Of a stretch of 64,000 bases of DNA, positions 12,140 to 22,769 are shown in pieces. The DNA lies in the NCBI RefSeq assembly GCF_907164915.1, contig NC_061867.1:22057202-22121201 (forward strand), read 5' to 3'. A program made the translations under genes and the position numbers. Below the pieces are notes generated by a model. The model saw only the letters and a program-made list of their open reading frames with translations. It was not told where the DNA came from and searched no databases. How positions within the stretch are numbered: the stretch's first letter is position 1; each line of letters begins with the position of its first letter. This DNA is from Impatiens glandulifera (taxonomy: Eukaryota; Streptophyta; Magnoliopsida; Ericales; Balsaminaceae).

Positions 12140-13270
12140 CCATGATTATTTTGTAGGTATGACTATGTTAGACGAATGAGAGTTGGCCATTTTGATTGCG
12201 GATTATGACAATCACCCTCTTAACTTTGGGATATTTAGGTTAGACAAGAACACTTAAGTTTATTGGAGCTAAGGTCAATGAGAGGCTGATGAGTCACCTG
12301 TACAAAATGTGGAATCTTGTTACGAGAACCTTTCACATTGGGGAAAGACTAATATATCCCACTTTGAAGGAATACCAAGCAATTTTTATGATTAGGAGAT
12401 CAAAATCTTACACCTTAAGCCATTAACGGAATCCATTTCGTTGAGGAAGGTTCTCTAGGAGGATTTTGATTACACAAATACTACATCGGATAACTTGGTC
12501 AAGATAAGTGTCATCAATTTCAAGAAATGGCACGCATTGGTGGTTCAAGACGGAGTTATACCTAGGTTAGCAAAGTTGAACCTCATGATAATTACGATCC
12601 TTTTAGCCCACTTCTTTTTAGCTCCATCCAACGGATAACCATCATCCAAAATACTTGAGACGGCGTACCACATGGAAGAGGGAAGCAAAGACCCATCTGG
12701 GCTTATACTAGCTGAGACACTTTTGGGCTTAAACGAGCCTAATCAACTCAATGCTATGTCAATGAGAGGTGCACAATTGGTCCTCAACATATGGTTGATC
12801 TCGATAATCTCAAGATGATTCTTCCTTTACCAATATATTTCAGGTTCAACACCATAACCCGAGGAGATATGTTGAACTTGACAAACCCGAAGCCAACGAT
12901 CAAGAATGGCATCCCTATATGACATACCATGCCTTGGTATCGCATATCAGAGATGGCACACATGATGGATGACAATCCCTTAATCATGCTCTTTGAATTT
13001 GAGTCCACTATATCATATTACACCTTGCTTTGTTTAGGAAATTTGGCCAAAATATGATGCCTCCCTTCGAAATGAATGTCTTGACTAGAGATGGAAAGTT
13101 CGACTACAAGATGTACGTCTCACACTTCGAAAAATGTAGCCAAACAAAAGTAGTAAAGGTATCCAAGAAGAGGATCAATTATTTGGGCGATGCTATGAAA
13201 GAGGCGGAGCAAGCTCAAAAGAAGACAAGTACAAGCAAACGACAAAATTCGAGATCGGGTGTAGTTTAGA
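12140..13270 (+). pseudogene. Gypsy-associated DUF7745-like domain, copy A
   Basis: Read across frames, this encodes a segment with FHIGERLIYPTLKEYQAIF, then LAHFFLAPSN, LAETLLGLNE and an RGAQLVLNIWLI block, ending near MYVSHFEKCSQTKVV. The order YPTLEEY, LAETLxSLN, GCxQLLxVW is that of the plant DUF7745 domain found ahead of gag in some Gypsy elements; this assignment is from memory of the family pattern. Copy B (44140-45230) is better preserved. Stops and frameshifts disable it. The gag part resumes at 23813 after the Copia 1 insertion. Confidence 0.5.
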
Positions 13271-13556
13271 TTCACCTTTATGTCATTTTGTAATGTATTT
13301 GACGTTATTCCTTCACTTATCCTTGAAAAAAGAGTTGAGTATAAAATGTAAATGTGAGGAAGAGGGTGTGGGAATGTTTATAATCATTTGATTGTGTGTT
13401 TTGACATTAACCCTTACATTTAATACAATCTATCATTTTTGCATAAATGTCGAATAGAAAGTAGACGTACATTTCCCTTTAGAAACACATATGTGCATCA
13501 ATGATGATATGGCTTATCACGTGACAAACAATATTTCTTTTCTCAACCTTACTTAA

Positions 13557-14102
13557 TGTTGTAGAAATCGAATAATAACACATATTTAGCAATCCAAAAA
13601 TAGACAAGCTACAACAAAGGCCTAACAATTCTTTTTCCCTTTTTGTATAATCAAATAGGCAGTCAATTCAATTGAGCATCAAACAATCTAACAATCAAAG
13701 AAACAGAGAGCAAGGCACCAAGATTTTACGTGGAAACCCCAAATTAGGTAAAACCACGGGACTCTTCGGCCACTTAAATCATCCACTATATCAAATGGGT
13801 ATACAATGTTGTTCAATACAAGCTTAGAGGTAATCTAATCAAAATTATCAATTAACCTCATCTAACTTGTCATTCATATACATTATCATCATCACTAAGA
13901 TGGCTAACCAAATGGAGAAGAAATTAGAAGAAGAACTTGCTGCTTCAATTCAATGGATGACTTGCTGCTTCAATGGAGGAAGAACTGCTGGAAGAGGGAG
14001 AGAGAGCAAAAACTATCTGTTGTTTTTTTTCTTTTGATTAAATATACCCCAATGGACTTTATTAATTTGTCAGGCCCAACTTCCAAATGAGTTGACCCAA
14101 CA
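13557..14102 (-). repeat. Copia 1 left LTR (3' LTR of the element)
   Basis: 546 bp, matching 18107-18603 plus 23766-23812. In element orientation it begins TGTTGGGTCAACTC and ends CTACAACA. A short frame starting MANQMEKKLEE occurs in both LTRs but is not considered a gene. Confidence 0.88.
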
Positions 14103-14112
14103 AATCTCCCCG

Positions 14113-14709
14113 TCAGCGCAACTTCGCGGGCTCCAATAAACCCGCTCTCTCCCGACAATTTTCAAACTTGTCTTTAGGCAATGACTTCGTAAACATATCG
14201 GCACCATTCTCACTTGTATGAATCTTCTCCAAATTCATCTCTTTTGCCTCAAGCACATCATGTATCCAATGATATCTCACGTCGATGTGTTTGGATCTCG
14301 AATGAAAAGCTGAATTCTTTGAGAGATGAATGACACTTTGATTGTCGCAAAATAAAGTGAATTTCTCTTGCTTTTGACCCAACTCTTGTAGGAACTTCTT
14401 AATCCATAGCACTTTTTTACATGCCTCAGTAGCTGCAATATACTCAGCTTCTGTAGTAGACAAAACAACACACTTTTGTAACCTTAACTGCCACGAAACA
14501 GCCTGCAAAGGTAACCAAAAAAACTGATACAGATTTTCTTGAATCAACATCACCCGCCATATCAGAATCTGTAAAACCTTCCAAAATAGGAGTATCACTT
14601 CCGAAGCATAAACGTGCTTTCGAAGAGCCTCGAAGATATCTGAGAATCCACTTAACAGCCAACTAGTGTTCTTCTCCCGGATTGGAGAGGTACCGACTAA
14701 CAACACCAA
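14113..14709 (-). pseudogene. Copia 1 RNase H region
   Basis: Contains VLSTTEAEYIAATEACK, LFCDNQSVIHLSKN and SKHIDVRYHWIHD, the conserved acidic and His-containing blocks of Copia RNase H, ending with GADMFTKSLPKDKF. The upstream link to the reverse transcriptase is frameshifted around 14650-14735. In the living element this domain removes the RNA strand during cDNA synthesis. Confidence 0.85.
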
Positions 14710-14734
14710 CCGCGTGTACTATATCCGGTCTGGT

Positions 14735-15574
14735 TCATACCATGGAATACATAAGACTACTAACTGCGGAGGCGTAAAGTATATTCTTCATATCATCTTT
14801 CTCTTTCTCACTTGTAGGACATTGTTTAGAACTCAACTTGAAATGACCTACAAGTGGAACTGAAACCGGTTTTGCATTTTTCATTGCAAACCTCCCAAGT
14901 ACCTTCTCAATGTACTTCTCCTGTGATAGCCAAAGTATTATGTTCTTTCTGTCTCTTGTGATTTCCATGCCTAGGATCTGATTCACTGAACCCAAATCCT
15001 TCATCGCAAAAGACTTGTTCAACTCCCTTTTGAGTTTCTCAATTTTCACAATATTTTGTCCAACAATTAGTATATCATCAACATAGAGCAGAAGAATAAC
15101 ATAATCATCAACACCGTATCTTTTGATGAAAACACAATGATCAGAAGTAGTCTTACTGTACCCATTTACTTCCATGAAGGAGTCAAATTTCCTATACCAT
15201 TGTTTAGGCGCTTGCTTGAGCCCATACAAGTTTTTCCTCAACCTGCAGATAAGATCTTCTTTGCCTTTAACTTTGAAACCCTCAGGTTGTTCCATATATA
15301 TCTCTTCCTCCAAGTCACCATGAAGAAATGCAGTCTTCACATCTAGTTGTTCAATTTCCAAATCTTGACTAGCAGCTAATGCTAACACAGCTCTGATGGA
15401 TGACCTCTTCACAACCGGTGAGAAGATCTCTTCAAAATCAATCCCCTTTTTCTGTCCAAAGCCCTTCACAACCAGTCTTGCTTTGTATCGAGGTTGTGAG
15501 CTATTCTCTTGATGCTTTAACTTGAATACCCACTTGTTCTTCAAAGTCTTCTTTCCTTTCAAAAGTTTCACCAA
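14735..15574 (-). pseudogene. Copia 1 reverse transcriptase
   Basis: The 279-residue stretch has KARLVVKGFGQKKGIDFEE, QLDVKTAFLHGDLEEEIYM, LYGLKQAPKQWYRKF and the catalytic LLYVDDILI box, all in canonical order. The domain itself is uninterrupted, but it is cut off from integrase and RNase H by stops. Confidence 0.9.
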
Positions 15575-15610
15575 GTCATAAGTCCCGTTCTCTTGTAAAG
15601 AATTTATCTC

Positions 15611-16851
15611 TTATTGCATTGCCACCGACCACTTGTTCTTGTTTTCATGAGACAATACTTCTTGATAGGTTTCTGGTTCTCCCTCGTCAGTCAACATCAC
15701 ATACTCCTTGGGAGGATACCTACTAGAAGGTTGTCGCTGCCTACTAGATCTTCTAATATGTTGATCATCAGGTGGCTCTAGAGAACTATCATCATCTTGT
15801 TCAGCTTCCTCTGTTGGCTCAACATCAACTAGAGGAGTCTCATCAACCTCAATTTGGACATTTTCCACAACATTGGGTTGTGATTGTGGTGTACGAATCC
15901 TACCATTGTCAGGCAATTATTTTCTCAAAGTCTTCAATGGTCTGATCTTCAAAATATACAACATCTCTACTTCTAATGAGTTTCTTGTTAACCGGATCCC
16001 AACATCGGTACCCAAATTCTCCGTGGCCATACCCAATAAAGATACACTGTCTCGTTTTGCTATCAAGCTTAACTCTCTCATCTCGAGGAACATGAACAAA
16101 CACTTTACAACTAAAAACTCTCAAGTGATCATAAGAGACGTCTTTACCTCTCCAAACTCTTTCTAGAACGTCGCCATCTAAAGAACTTGAGGGTGAAAGA
16201 TTTATCAGATCAACCGATGTCTTCATTGCCTCTCCCTAAAAGGATTTTGACAACTTAGCATGTGACAATATACACAAAATTCTCTCATTGATAGACCTGT
16301 TCATCCTCTCTGCGACTCCATTTTGTTGAGGTGTTTTTGGCAGTCTTTAAAAGCTTGATCCCATGACTTTTACAATATTCCACAAATGGCCCTCTATATT
16401 CGCCACCATTGTCCGAACGAACGCATTTCAACTTCTTCTCAGTTTCTCTCTCCACTTCAGCATGAAACAACTTGAAGTAATTCAATGCTTGATCCTTAGT
16501 CTTCAAACAATATGTCCACACATTCCTTGAACAATCATCGATAAAAGTGATATAATAATGAGCACCTCATAAAGTCAAGGAATCCATAAAACATATGTCT
16601 GTGTGAACCATATCTAGGATATTGGGCTTTCTAGATGGAGAAAAACTTTTGAAGGAAACTCTATGTTGCTTACCAACTAAGCAATCTTTGCATATCTTTA
16701 AATCTGTGGACTTTAAGCCTTGAAGATCGATTGTCTTGGAGAGAACTTGCATGTCATTTTGACTTAAGTGACCAAGTCGCTTATGCAAAAGTTGTGCTGA
16801 ACAATCATTAATTGCATTTGCTTCTCCCCCGTAAGACTTAGTCTCTGTCAC
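15611..16851 (-). pseudogene. Copia 1 integrase
   Basis: Three stretches in different frames make up the integrase: 16567-16851 with the zinc-binding LLHKRLGHLS...CKDCLVGK (His/Cys module), 16285-16521 with VRSDNGGEYRGPF (second catalytic Asp), and 15909-16226/15611-15916 with the C-terminal VFVHVPRDERVKLD...FIGYG segment and acidic linker. Frame breaks lie at about 16240, 16330 and 16540. The enzyme would have joined cDNA to host DNA. Confidence 0.85.
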
Positions 16852-16906
16852 ATAAAGAGAACCGACCTTTTTCCTTTAACTATACCAAAGACCCCTTAGT
16901 GAGTTT

Positions 16907-17245
16907 CTATTTTCTTTCACCAAAGTAACTATGATAGCCCTCATCATCAAGAATACCAGTAGAGATTAAATTCATCCGATTATTGGGAACATGTCGAACA
17001 TTCTTCAAAAGTAGCTTGCACGAAGTGTTAGTATCCAAACAGACATCTCCTTTTCCAACAATCTTACACGTAAAATGGTTTCCCAACGTGACTGAACCAA
17101 ACTGTCCACTAGTGTAAGAAGCAAATATATCACAACGATTGGTGACATGATAAGAAGCACTCGAGTCTATCACCCATTGTGTATCTTGAGAAACAAGGTT
17201 GATACTATCATTGTCGTAAACAATATCGATGTCGTTACAACCCAC
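16907..17245 (-). pseudogene. Copia 1 protease with altered active site
   Basis: WVIDSSASYHVTNRCDIF corresponds to the Copia protease active site, which is normally WxxDSGASxHx; here the Gly of DSG is Ser. Downstream LGNHFTCKIVGKGDVCL and LLKNVRHVPNNRMNLIS are typical of the family. The glycine change alone should cripple the enzyme. Confidence 0.85.
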
Positions 17246-17247
17246 AT

Positions 17248-18056
17248 CTACAACCTTACTACTTCATCTTGCTTATTCTTCTTTTGTTCCCACTTTAAAG
17301 ATCTGCACTGATACTTCTTGTGTCCTGGCTTGCCACAATGATAACATGTATTTTTTTTTTCTCGAGCTGGATGTTCCCCGTGACCTGTCTGAACTGCCAC
17401 TGCGTTTTTTTGGAGTTTACTTTTACTTCTACCACTTTTCTCAGTCACGAACACCTGACTTGGTGTCGAGAAGCTCTGTTCTTTTCTTCTAGCCTCTTCA
17501 TTCAGCACGCTCTCTTTCATCATTTTCAAAGTGAGCTTATCTTGTGGAACATAATTGGTAATTGAAACCACAAGTGTCTCCCAACTATCAGGCAAGGTAG
17601 AGAATTAATCAAACACATAGCATGAAGCTCATCATCAAATTTCATTCTTATTGCAGCCAACTCATTTAGAATCCCCTGAAAAGCATTTAGATGCTCGGAC
17701 ATAGAAGACCCATCTTGATATTTCAACGAGTAAATTCCTAAATAGAAATGCTCTATTTTGAGTGTTGTTCTTCTCATATAGCTCACTCAACATAGTCCAC
17801 ACTTTATGAGCATTAACCTCAGTAGCTACATGCTGATACACACTGTTGTCAACTCATTGCCTGATTTTATCAACTGCCTTTCTGTTTAGCTTCTTCCAAT
17901 CTACATCTGTCATAGTCTCTGGTTTGCCTTTATCACCCAAAATAGTGTCTTCATAATCATACTTACACAATAAGTCCTCCATCCGTGACTTCCAGATTGT
18001 GTAATTGGTAGCTGTGAGTTTGATCATCGTGTCATTACTACTCAACGATTCTTCCA
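17248..18056 (-). pseudogene. Copia 1 gag with intact CCHC knuckle
   Basis: Starts at ATG 18056 (MEESLSSNDTMIKLTATNY, W-x-x-W-like gag start) and runs through frameshifted pieces 17854-18105, 17526-17786 and 17248-17595. The last has a complete zinc knuckle CYHCGKPGHKKYQC (C-x2-C-x4-H-x4-C). An in-frame stop after DKIRQ (about 17854) and a frameshift near 17590 break it. Confidence 0.85.
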
Positions 18057-18090
18057 TTTGAATTATAAGAAAATCACCACCAAACGAACT

Positions 18091-18106
18091 CAGCTCTGAT
18101 ACCACT
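18091..18106 (-). other. Copia 1 primer-binding site
   Basis: The plus strand reads CAGCTCTGATACCACT immediately before the right LTR. Its complement AGTGGTATCAGAGCTG matches the 3' end of initiator tRNA-Met, the usual primer for plant Copia elements. The position shows that the right LTR is the 5' LTR. Confidence 0.85.
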
Positions 18107-18720
18107 TGTTGTAGAAATCGAATAATAGAACATGTTTAGCAATCCAAAAATAGACAAGCTACAACAAAGGCCTAACAATTCTTTTTCCCCTTTTGTGTAA
18201 TCAAATAGGCAGTCAATTCAATTGAGCATCAAACAATCAAGAAATCAAAGAAACAGAGAGCAAGACACCAAGATTTTACGTAAAAAACCTAAATTAGGTA
18301 AAAAACCACGGGACACTTCGGCCACTTAAATCATCCACTATATCAAATGGGTATACAATGTTGTTCAATACAAGTCTAGAGGTAATCTAATCAAAATTAT
18401 CAATTATCCTCATCCTAACTTGTCATTCACATACATTATCATCATCATTAAGATGGCTAACCAAATGGAGAAGAAATTAGAAGAAGATCCTACTGCTTCA
18501 ATTCAATTGATGACTTGCTGCTTCAATGGAGGAAGAACTGTTAGAAGATGGAGAGAGAACAAAAACTATTTGTTGTTTTTTTTTATTAAATATGCCCTAA
18601 TGGGGAAATTTGATGAAATGGCCCTCATAAGTGGCTTAATTCCAAAAAAGGCCCGTGTCCGCTAATGTTTGCAAAATGGGCCTTTTTGACTTGCGAAATG
18701 TCCATTTTATCCCTGTAATT

Positions 18721-18825
18721 GCACTTACTCGAATTACACTTACGCGTAATACACTTACGCGAATTACACTTACGCGAATTACACTTACGCGTATTACACT
18801 TACGCGAATTACACTTACGCGTAAT
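18721..18825 (+). repeat. 15-bp CpG-rich minisatellite in left MULE arm
   Basis: About seven tandem copies of ACACTTACGCG(A/T)A(T/A)T. Each unit carries two CpG sites, in contrast to the AT-rich surroundings. The right arm has about nine inverted copies (23506-23645), so the arrays differ in length. Open frames reading (VIRVS)n come from this repeat and are not genes. Confidence 0.9.
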
Positions 18826-18889
18826 ATGTAATATGCGTACATTGAAAAACGCATATTACATATACGTGCATTATGTAATATGCGTCTTT

Positions 18890-18955
18890 CATACTATATA
18901 AAGCGCCTAATTTTGACCCTCATTTTAAATCTCCAATTTTTAGGGTTTCGACTCT
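18890..18955 (+). promoter_or_regulatory. Promoter-like segment inside MULE arm
   Basis: CTATATAAAG (TATA-like) is followed about 40 bp on by TTTTTAGGGTTTCG (telo-box-like motif common near plant transcription starts) and a pyrimidine-rich CTCTCTGTC...CTCCTTCGATC leader, then CTAAGGTAAGAC, which resembles a splice donor. The same arrangement occurs inverted in the right arm (about 23340-23440). It faces into the element and might drive transcription of captured sequence; this is inference. Confidence 0.4.
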
Positions 18956-19198
18956 CTGTCAAACCCTATCTCCTTCGATCTCCTTCGATCCCGCTGCTCC
19001 GCTAAGGTAAGACATTCTCGTCTCAATGCCTTCTTATGTATTCTAGGATTTTGAATATTATCCAAGTGCTATTATGTTGGATGAGGATTTAGGATTTTAA
19101 GTAAATCTTACAAATTTATCTATGTAAATGACAATCAACAACACATGGGTTTGTACTTCATTGATCTATGAAAGTAGAAGTTAAACATTTTGACGGAT

Positions 19199-19342
19199 AT
19201 GGAAATTGAAGAGGAGAATCCGACGGAGCTTAACACTCTCAACATCGGTAGAGGATTCGCTAGCGTAGGCACATTGATGGATGGAGTAGGCAGAAAGTCA
19301 GATTGGACGATGAACCATGAATTCAATGCTCATTTATATTAA
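19199..19342 (+). CDS. Small conserved reading frame in left MULE arm (47 aa)
   Basis: ATG to TAA with product MEIEEENPTELNTLNIGRGF...NHEFNAHLY. The inverted arm encodes the same peptide with four substitutions (22997-23140, minus strand). The stop and length are unchanged. I do not recognise the product. Retention of the frame in both arms may simply reflect their recent common origin, so coding status is uncertain. Confidence 0.25.
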   Translation: MEIEEENPTELNTLNIGRGFASVGTLMDGVGRKSDWTMNHEFNAHLY

Positions 19343-19570
19343 AAACATGCTCTTTCATTTTGTCTTCCATCTTCCATTGATGACGAACCTATTCCTATTT
19401 TGATCTTTTAGAAGGTGCATCCATATATTTTCTGCAAATTTTCCTTTTGCTGCAATTAAGTAAATAACTTAACATATGGATTAATTACTATGGTACACAT
19501 TTTCCATTTTCTGGTTTTTTGAAATAAATATAATTTTTAGTTTGTTTGAACATTATTTTCTATTATTGCA

Positions 19571-19670
19571 GGAGATTCTTGATGGAATTGAGTTTGCTAG
19601 GGGTGACTCCAAATCAACCTGGGGTTCTATGCGTGCAGTAATGGGGCACCCATAACCTTTTGACTTGAAA
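19571..19670 (+). pseudogene. Alpha-L-arabinofuranosidase (GH51) exon fragment, left arm
   Basis: Encodes EILDGIEFARGDSKSTWGSM...RAVMGHP, then a TAA, then PFDLKYVVI. Plant family GH51 arabinofuranosidases have the equivalent (A/E)GIEFARG(D/P)...STWGS.RA.MGHP.PF.L.Y. The exon is an inverted duplicate of the one at 22672-22769, so the left arm of the MULE carries it as part of its terminal repeat. The left copy keeps YVVI, which the right copy has lost. Confidence 0.75.
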
Positions 19671-19827
19671 TATGTTGTTATTCGAATCATTTACTTGAGA
19701 TATCATGTTGGCTGCTCGTAGATCTGAAACATTATTTTCTGAATTTGGTCAAAACATGCTGACATTATCATTAGGTTCGAGGTTTTGATTTGCTGACATG
19801 GATATATTTTTCATCTTCTTCTGGTAG

Positions 19828-20067
19828 GTCGGGAAGACGTCATTGATGAATCAATAAGAATCATGTGGTACCCTACATTCTGATAATGATTTCTTTTGTT
19901 GAAGTTCTTTGATGTATTTCTTTGTCTAGTGTTTTATTTATTGCTTCGACTCTGTAAGTATGTGAATCGTAAGTTTAGCAATCAGTATAAGGCTACCATT
20001 GGAGCTGATTTCCTTAGTAAAGAAGTTCAGCAATTTAAAGTTTGAAGACAGAGCCTTCACTTTGCAG
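19828..20067 (+). pseudogene. Captured Rab7 GTPase gene fragment
   Basis: After an AG at 19826-19827 the DNA encodes VGKTSLMNQ (the P-loop end of plant Rab7). A second exon-like block (about 19959-20067) encodes [24 protein letters not shown] and, after a 10-bp insertion that shifts frame, FEDRAFTLQ followed by a GT. [20 protein letters not shown] is the Rab7 switch I (effector) region. Rab7 directs late endosome/vacuole traffic, but only this part was captured and intron-like DNA remains between the blocks, pointing to DNA-level capture. It is not functional. Confidence 0.82.
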
Positions 20068-20638
20068 GTCAGCTTTCTTCACTATTAGATTTTGATTGGA
20101 TTATTTAATTGGTATGTAATGTCAGCACTAGATTCTTTTTTTCAAGATCCTTAAACACATTAAAAAAATGTATTTGGTGGTCACAAAATGATAATGAGGT
20201 TAAATTTTGTGTCATTTTCTTTAGGGTTTAACAACGAGATTCAAACACCTAATGATTTGCAATGAACAAAATGTTTATGTTGAATATGCCAATATGGTCA
20301 TATATACTTGATATAATGGCTAGATGATAATTTATATTCATTTTTCATTCTTTAATAAGTTGAACATGGAAATGTCAGTTTGGTGATGGACTAAATGTCT
20401 CACTTCTACTTCCAATTTTCATTACACAAGTTGTTATATATTTAATTTCTCAATATTCTTAGTATAGTAATCAATCCCTGCAAATATGGAACACAGCAGG
20501 ACAAGAAAGCTAAAAAATTGTATTTTTATATAAGAAAAAAGGATTTTGTTCGAAACCTTAACCCTTCTAGATGGAAAGCTGCATAATAACAGAAGTCTAT
20601 GAAAAACTAATAGATAGCTGCTTAATATTATTGTCAGG

Positions 20639-20840
20639 CTGAGGAGAGGCACTGTGAGATTTTTGGCCGACTAATGTGCACTGCCAAAATTGTTGTCAAG
20701 CAGGAAGGCCTTGAAGATGGCTTTAGAGTTGTGATTAATGATGGACTAGCAGAATGTAAATCAACACCTTCATGTCCATCTCCTTGGGGGACGTCAAATG
20801 AACTGGCCATCAGGCTAAGACTTTATGAAGTTACTTATTA
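20639..20840 (+). pseudogene. Unidentified exon-like fragment captured in MULE
   Basis: After a possible acceptor (ATTGTCAG, ending 20638) an open stretch encodes AEERHCEIFGRLMCTAKIVV, then KQEGLEDGFRVVINDGLAEC and a Ser/Pro-rich tail ending LRLYEVTY. The composition looks coding and unlike the AT-rich surroundings. I do not recognise the family. It lies between the Rab7 and GH51 pieces and is probably another captured host fragment. Confidence 0.4.
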
Positions 20841-21975
20841 GCTGTGTGAACTTGTGAACTCATAAGACACCGACCGACCAAGTAATTTCTGTCATATGAT
20901 ATTTGTAATAATAACATTGTTAAAAATGTTACATTAGACAATCATAATGTGAGATAATGGTCATCTGGTTTGTGATCTTTTGTTAAAAATATTACTATGA
21001 CAGTGATATCTTTTCTTTAAGCTTGTGGCTTAATTCTATTTTCTTGTTTGCCTTTATATTTCCCAGAATGACTGGTTTGAGATCATTTCTACATATTTTT
21101 TGCCTTTTAAGTGCAAGTACTAAAAGAAACCAGATTAATTTTGACCCTTAAATTAGTAAGAGATGTTTTTCTCAAATTCAAACATAAACAACAGCCATAG
21201 AATAAAATAAACATGCATCTGTGCAGTGCAGTCCAAGAGGCACAATCAATAATAAAGAAGTCAAACATATATATAATTAATTAACTACTTTGTAGTGATC
21301 ATAGTTATACATCCCCACAATTTTATTACTGTATTTCAAGTAAGATAGATTGAGTCTTTCTCATGTTGAAAGCATTGACTGTAGTGGCGTTGTCTGATAT
21401 TGTATGCAGATGGTTAAACTGATCAATTGTCAAGTCTAAACACGTAAACGAATGCGGGGAGATCGTTACATCTATTTTCGTGTCTATGTTATCAAACACA
21501 CTCTGGATTGGAGCCAACTGCACATTGCAACGAACTTATATATGGGTGAAATTCTCCTTAAATCTGCTGTTCCAGATTATGTGTTCCATTATGTACCACG
21601 TTCACAAAATATGTTGACTCTTCATTGGGATCATATAAAAAAATAGAGTATCACTTTGATATAAACACCATCATTAGTGTAATAGTATTATAGTAGACAA
21701 GAGTCAAATAAAACATATGCACCTGCACCTTTTATCATTGGAGTTAACAAACAGAGGTGCATAACTGACTATTGACACAACATCATTGCATTCAAGTATC
21801 AAAGGCGAGCAAAGAAAGGTTAAAAATCCGAAAAAGCAAAGAAGATATATAATTGCCTCCTTGTTCATTTTTTGCATATCAGTGGAAAAAAACTATATTT
21901 ACATATAACCAAGTATTATCATCTATAGGCAAGCTTTTAATGATCTTATTTTAGAATTATATATAAAAAAAACTA

Positions 21976-22769
21976 TTCTTTTCTACACCAATAAGGAATC
22001 CAGCTTCAGCTAATGCTGCTAGAAGGCTTCCTTGACCAACATCTTTTCCTGTCACAGCGTATTCACTAACGAAAGCCTGAAATAATAGAGTCGGCCTCAG
22101 AATCATCTAAATGTTTCTTGCAATAGTTATCTTTTTGTTAATATATATTTATGGAATTAAGTAAATATAAGACAAGATTTAGCGCGTACCTTTGGGCCAT
22201 TTCGTGATGTTTGATCAAACTTATAAGTCTTAGAGAAGACATCATCTGCATTGTTATAAATTTGTTGAGAAAATCAATCTATTAACAAAAAATTTAATAA
22301 CAGAAAGGAAGATTGTAAGAATATTCAGTTCAAATTCTAATCTATACAAAATTACTTATCTTACATGAAAATCATAAAAATCATCTGGATGATCCAATGG
22401 TTGAGAAGAACCGTCACAGATTGTCATTATCTGGATGTCTGAATAGGCGTGTTTTATGGCAGAATAGAACTGGAGGTAATTCCCTGAAACAACATAAGTT
22501 TTCGCAATTTCAAATAGATTATGCATTTCATTTCAGAATTTTGCCATTTGATGGTTTCACATTCGCAGATCATTGAATACTAACATATTTTATTACTATT
22601 CATAAAATATGGATCTTTTTCAATAAAAAATATCATTGAATAGTAACAAAGTCTTCATTCCCAAAGTCTTCAAGTCAAAAGGTTATGGGTGCCCCATTGC
22701 TGCACGCATAGAACCCCAAGTTGATTTGGAGTCACCCTTAGCAAACTCAATTCCATCAAGAATCTCCTG
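21976..22769 (-). pseudogene. Captured alpha-L-arabinofuranosidase (GH51) gene fragment
   Basis: Four exon-like blocks lie in gene order on the minus strand: 22672-22769 (EILDGIEFARGDSKSTWGSM), about 22367-22483 (NYLQFYSAIKHAYSDIQI...CDGSSQPLDHP..FYDFH), about 22190-22250 (VFSKTYKFDQTSRNGPK) and about 21976-22079 (AFVSEYAVTGKDVGQGSLLA...ALAEAGFLIGVEKN). These follow plant apoplastic GH51 arabinofuranosidases, which trim arabinose from cell-wall polymers; the conserved FVSEYAVTG and LAALAEAGFLIG.EKN segments are clear. Introns are kept, so capture was from DNA. The first block has a frame break before GNED. It reaches into the right inverted repeat. Confidence 0.85.

Larger units (their letters stand above)
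18604..19669 (+). repeat. MULE left terminal inverted repeat (1066 bp)
   Basis: This arm is the inverted copy of 22669-23756. From outside in it holds: the terminus, a 15-bp minisatellite (18721-18825), palindromic ATATTAC/GTAATAT blocks, a TATA-like CTATATAAAG (18894-18903), a TTAGGGTTT telo-box-like motif (18942-18950), a 47-residue reading frame (19199-19342) and a GH51-derived exon (19571-19670). Arms of more than 1 kb that contain captured exon sequence are unusual even for MULEs. Confidence 0.88.

Noticed and set aside
13552..13556. Target duplication for Copia 1
   Set aside because: Left flank CTTAA and right flank GACTC do not match; the insertion is instead proven by the uninterrupted site in block B.
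18721..18825. Regularly repeated array that might suggest CRISPR
   Set aside because: Units are contiguous 15-mers with no unique spacers, in a plant transposon arm.
18636..18901. Frames with RVSVI or LHLRE repeats (also 23428-23723)
   Set aside because: They come from the 15-bp minisatellite in the MULE arms and read open on both strands.
21452..21646. 64-residue frame in the MULE interior (VIKHTLDWSQLHIATN)
   Set aside because: No recognisable domain, no splice context; could be captured DNA but cannot be supported.
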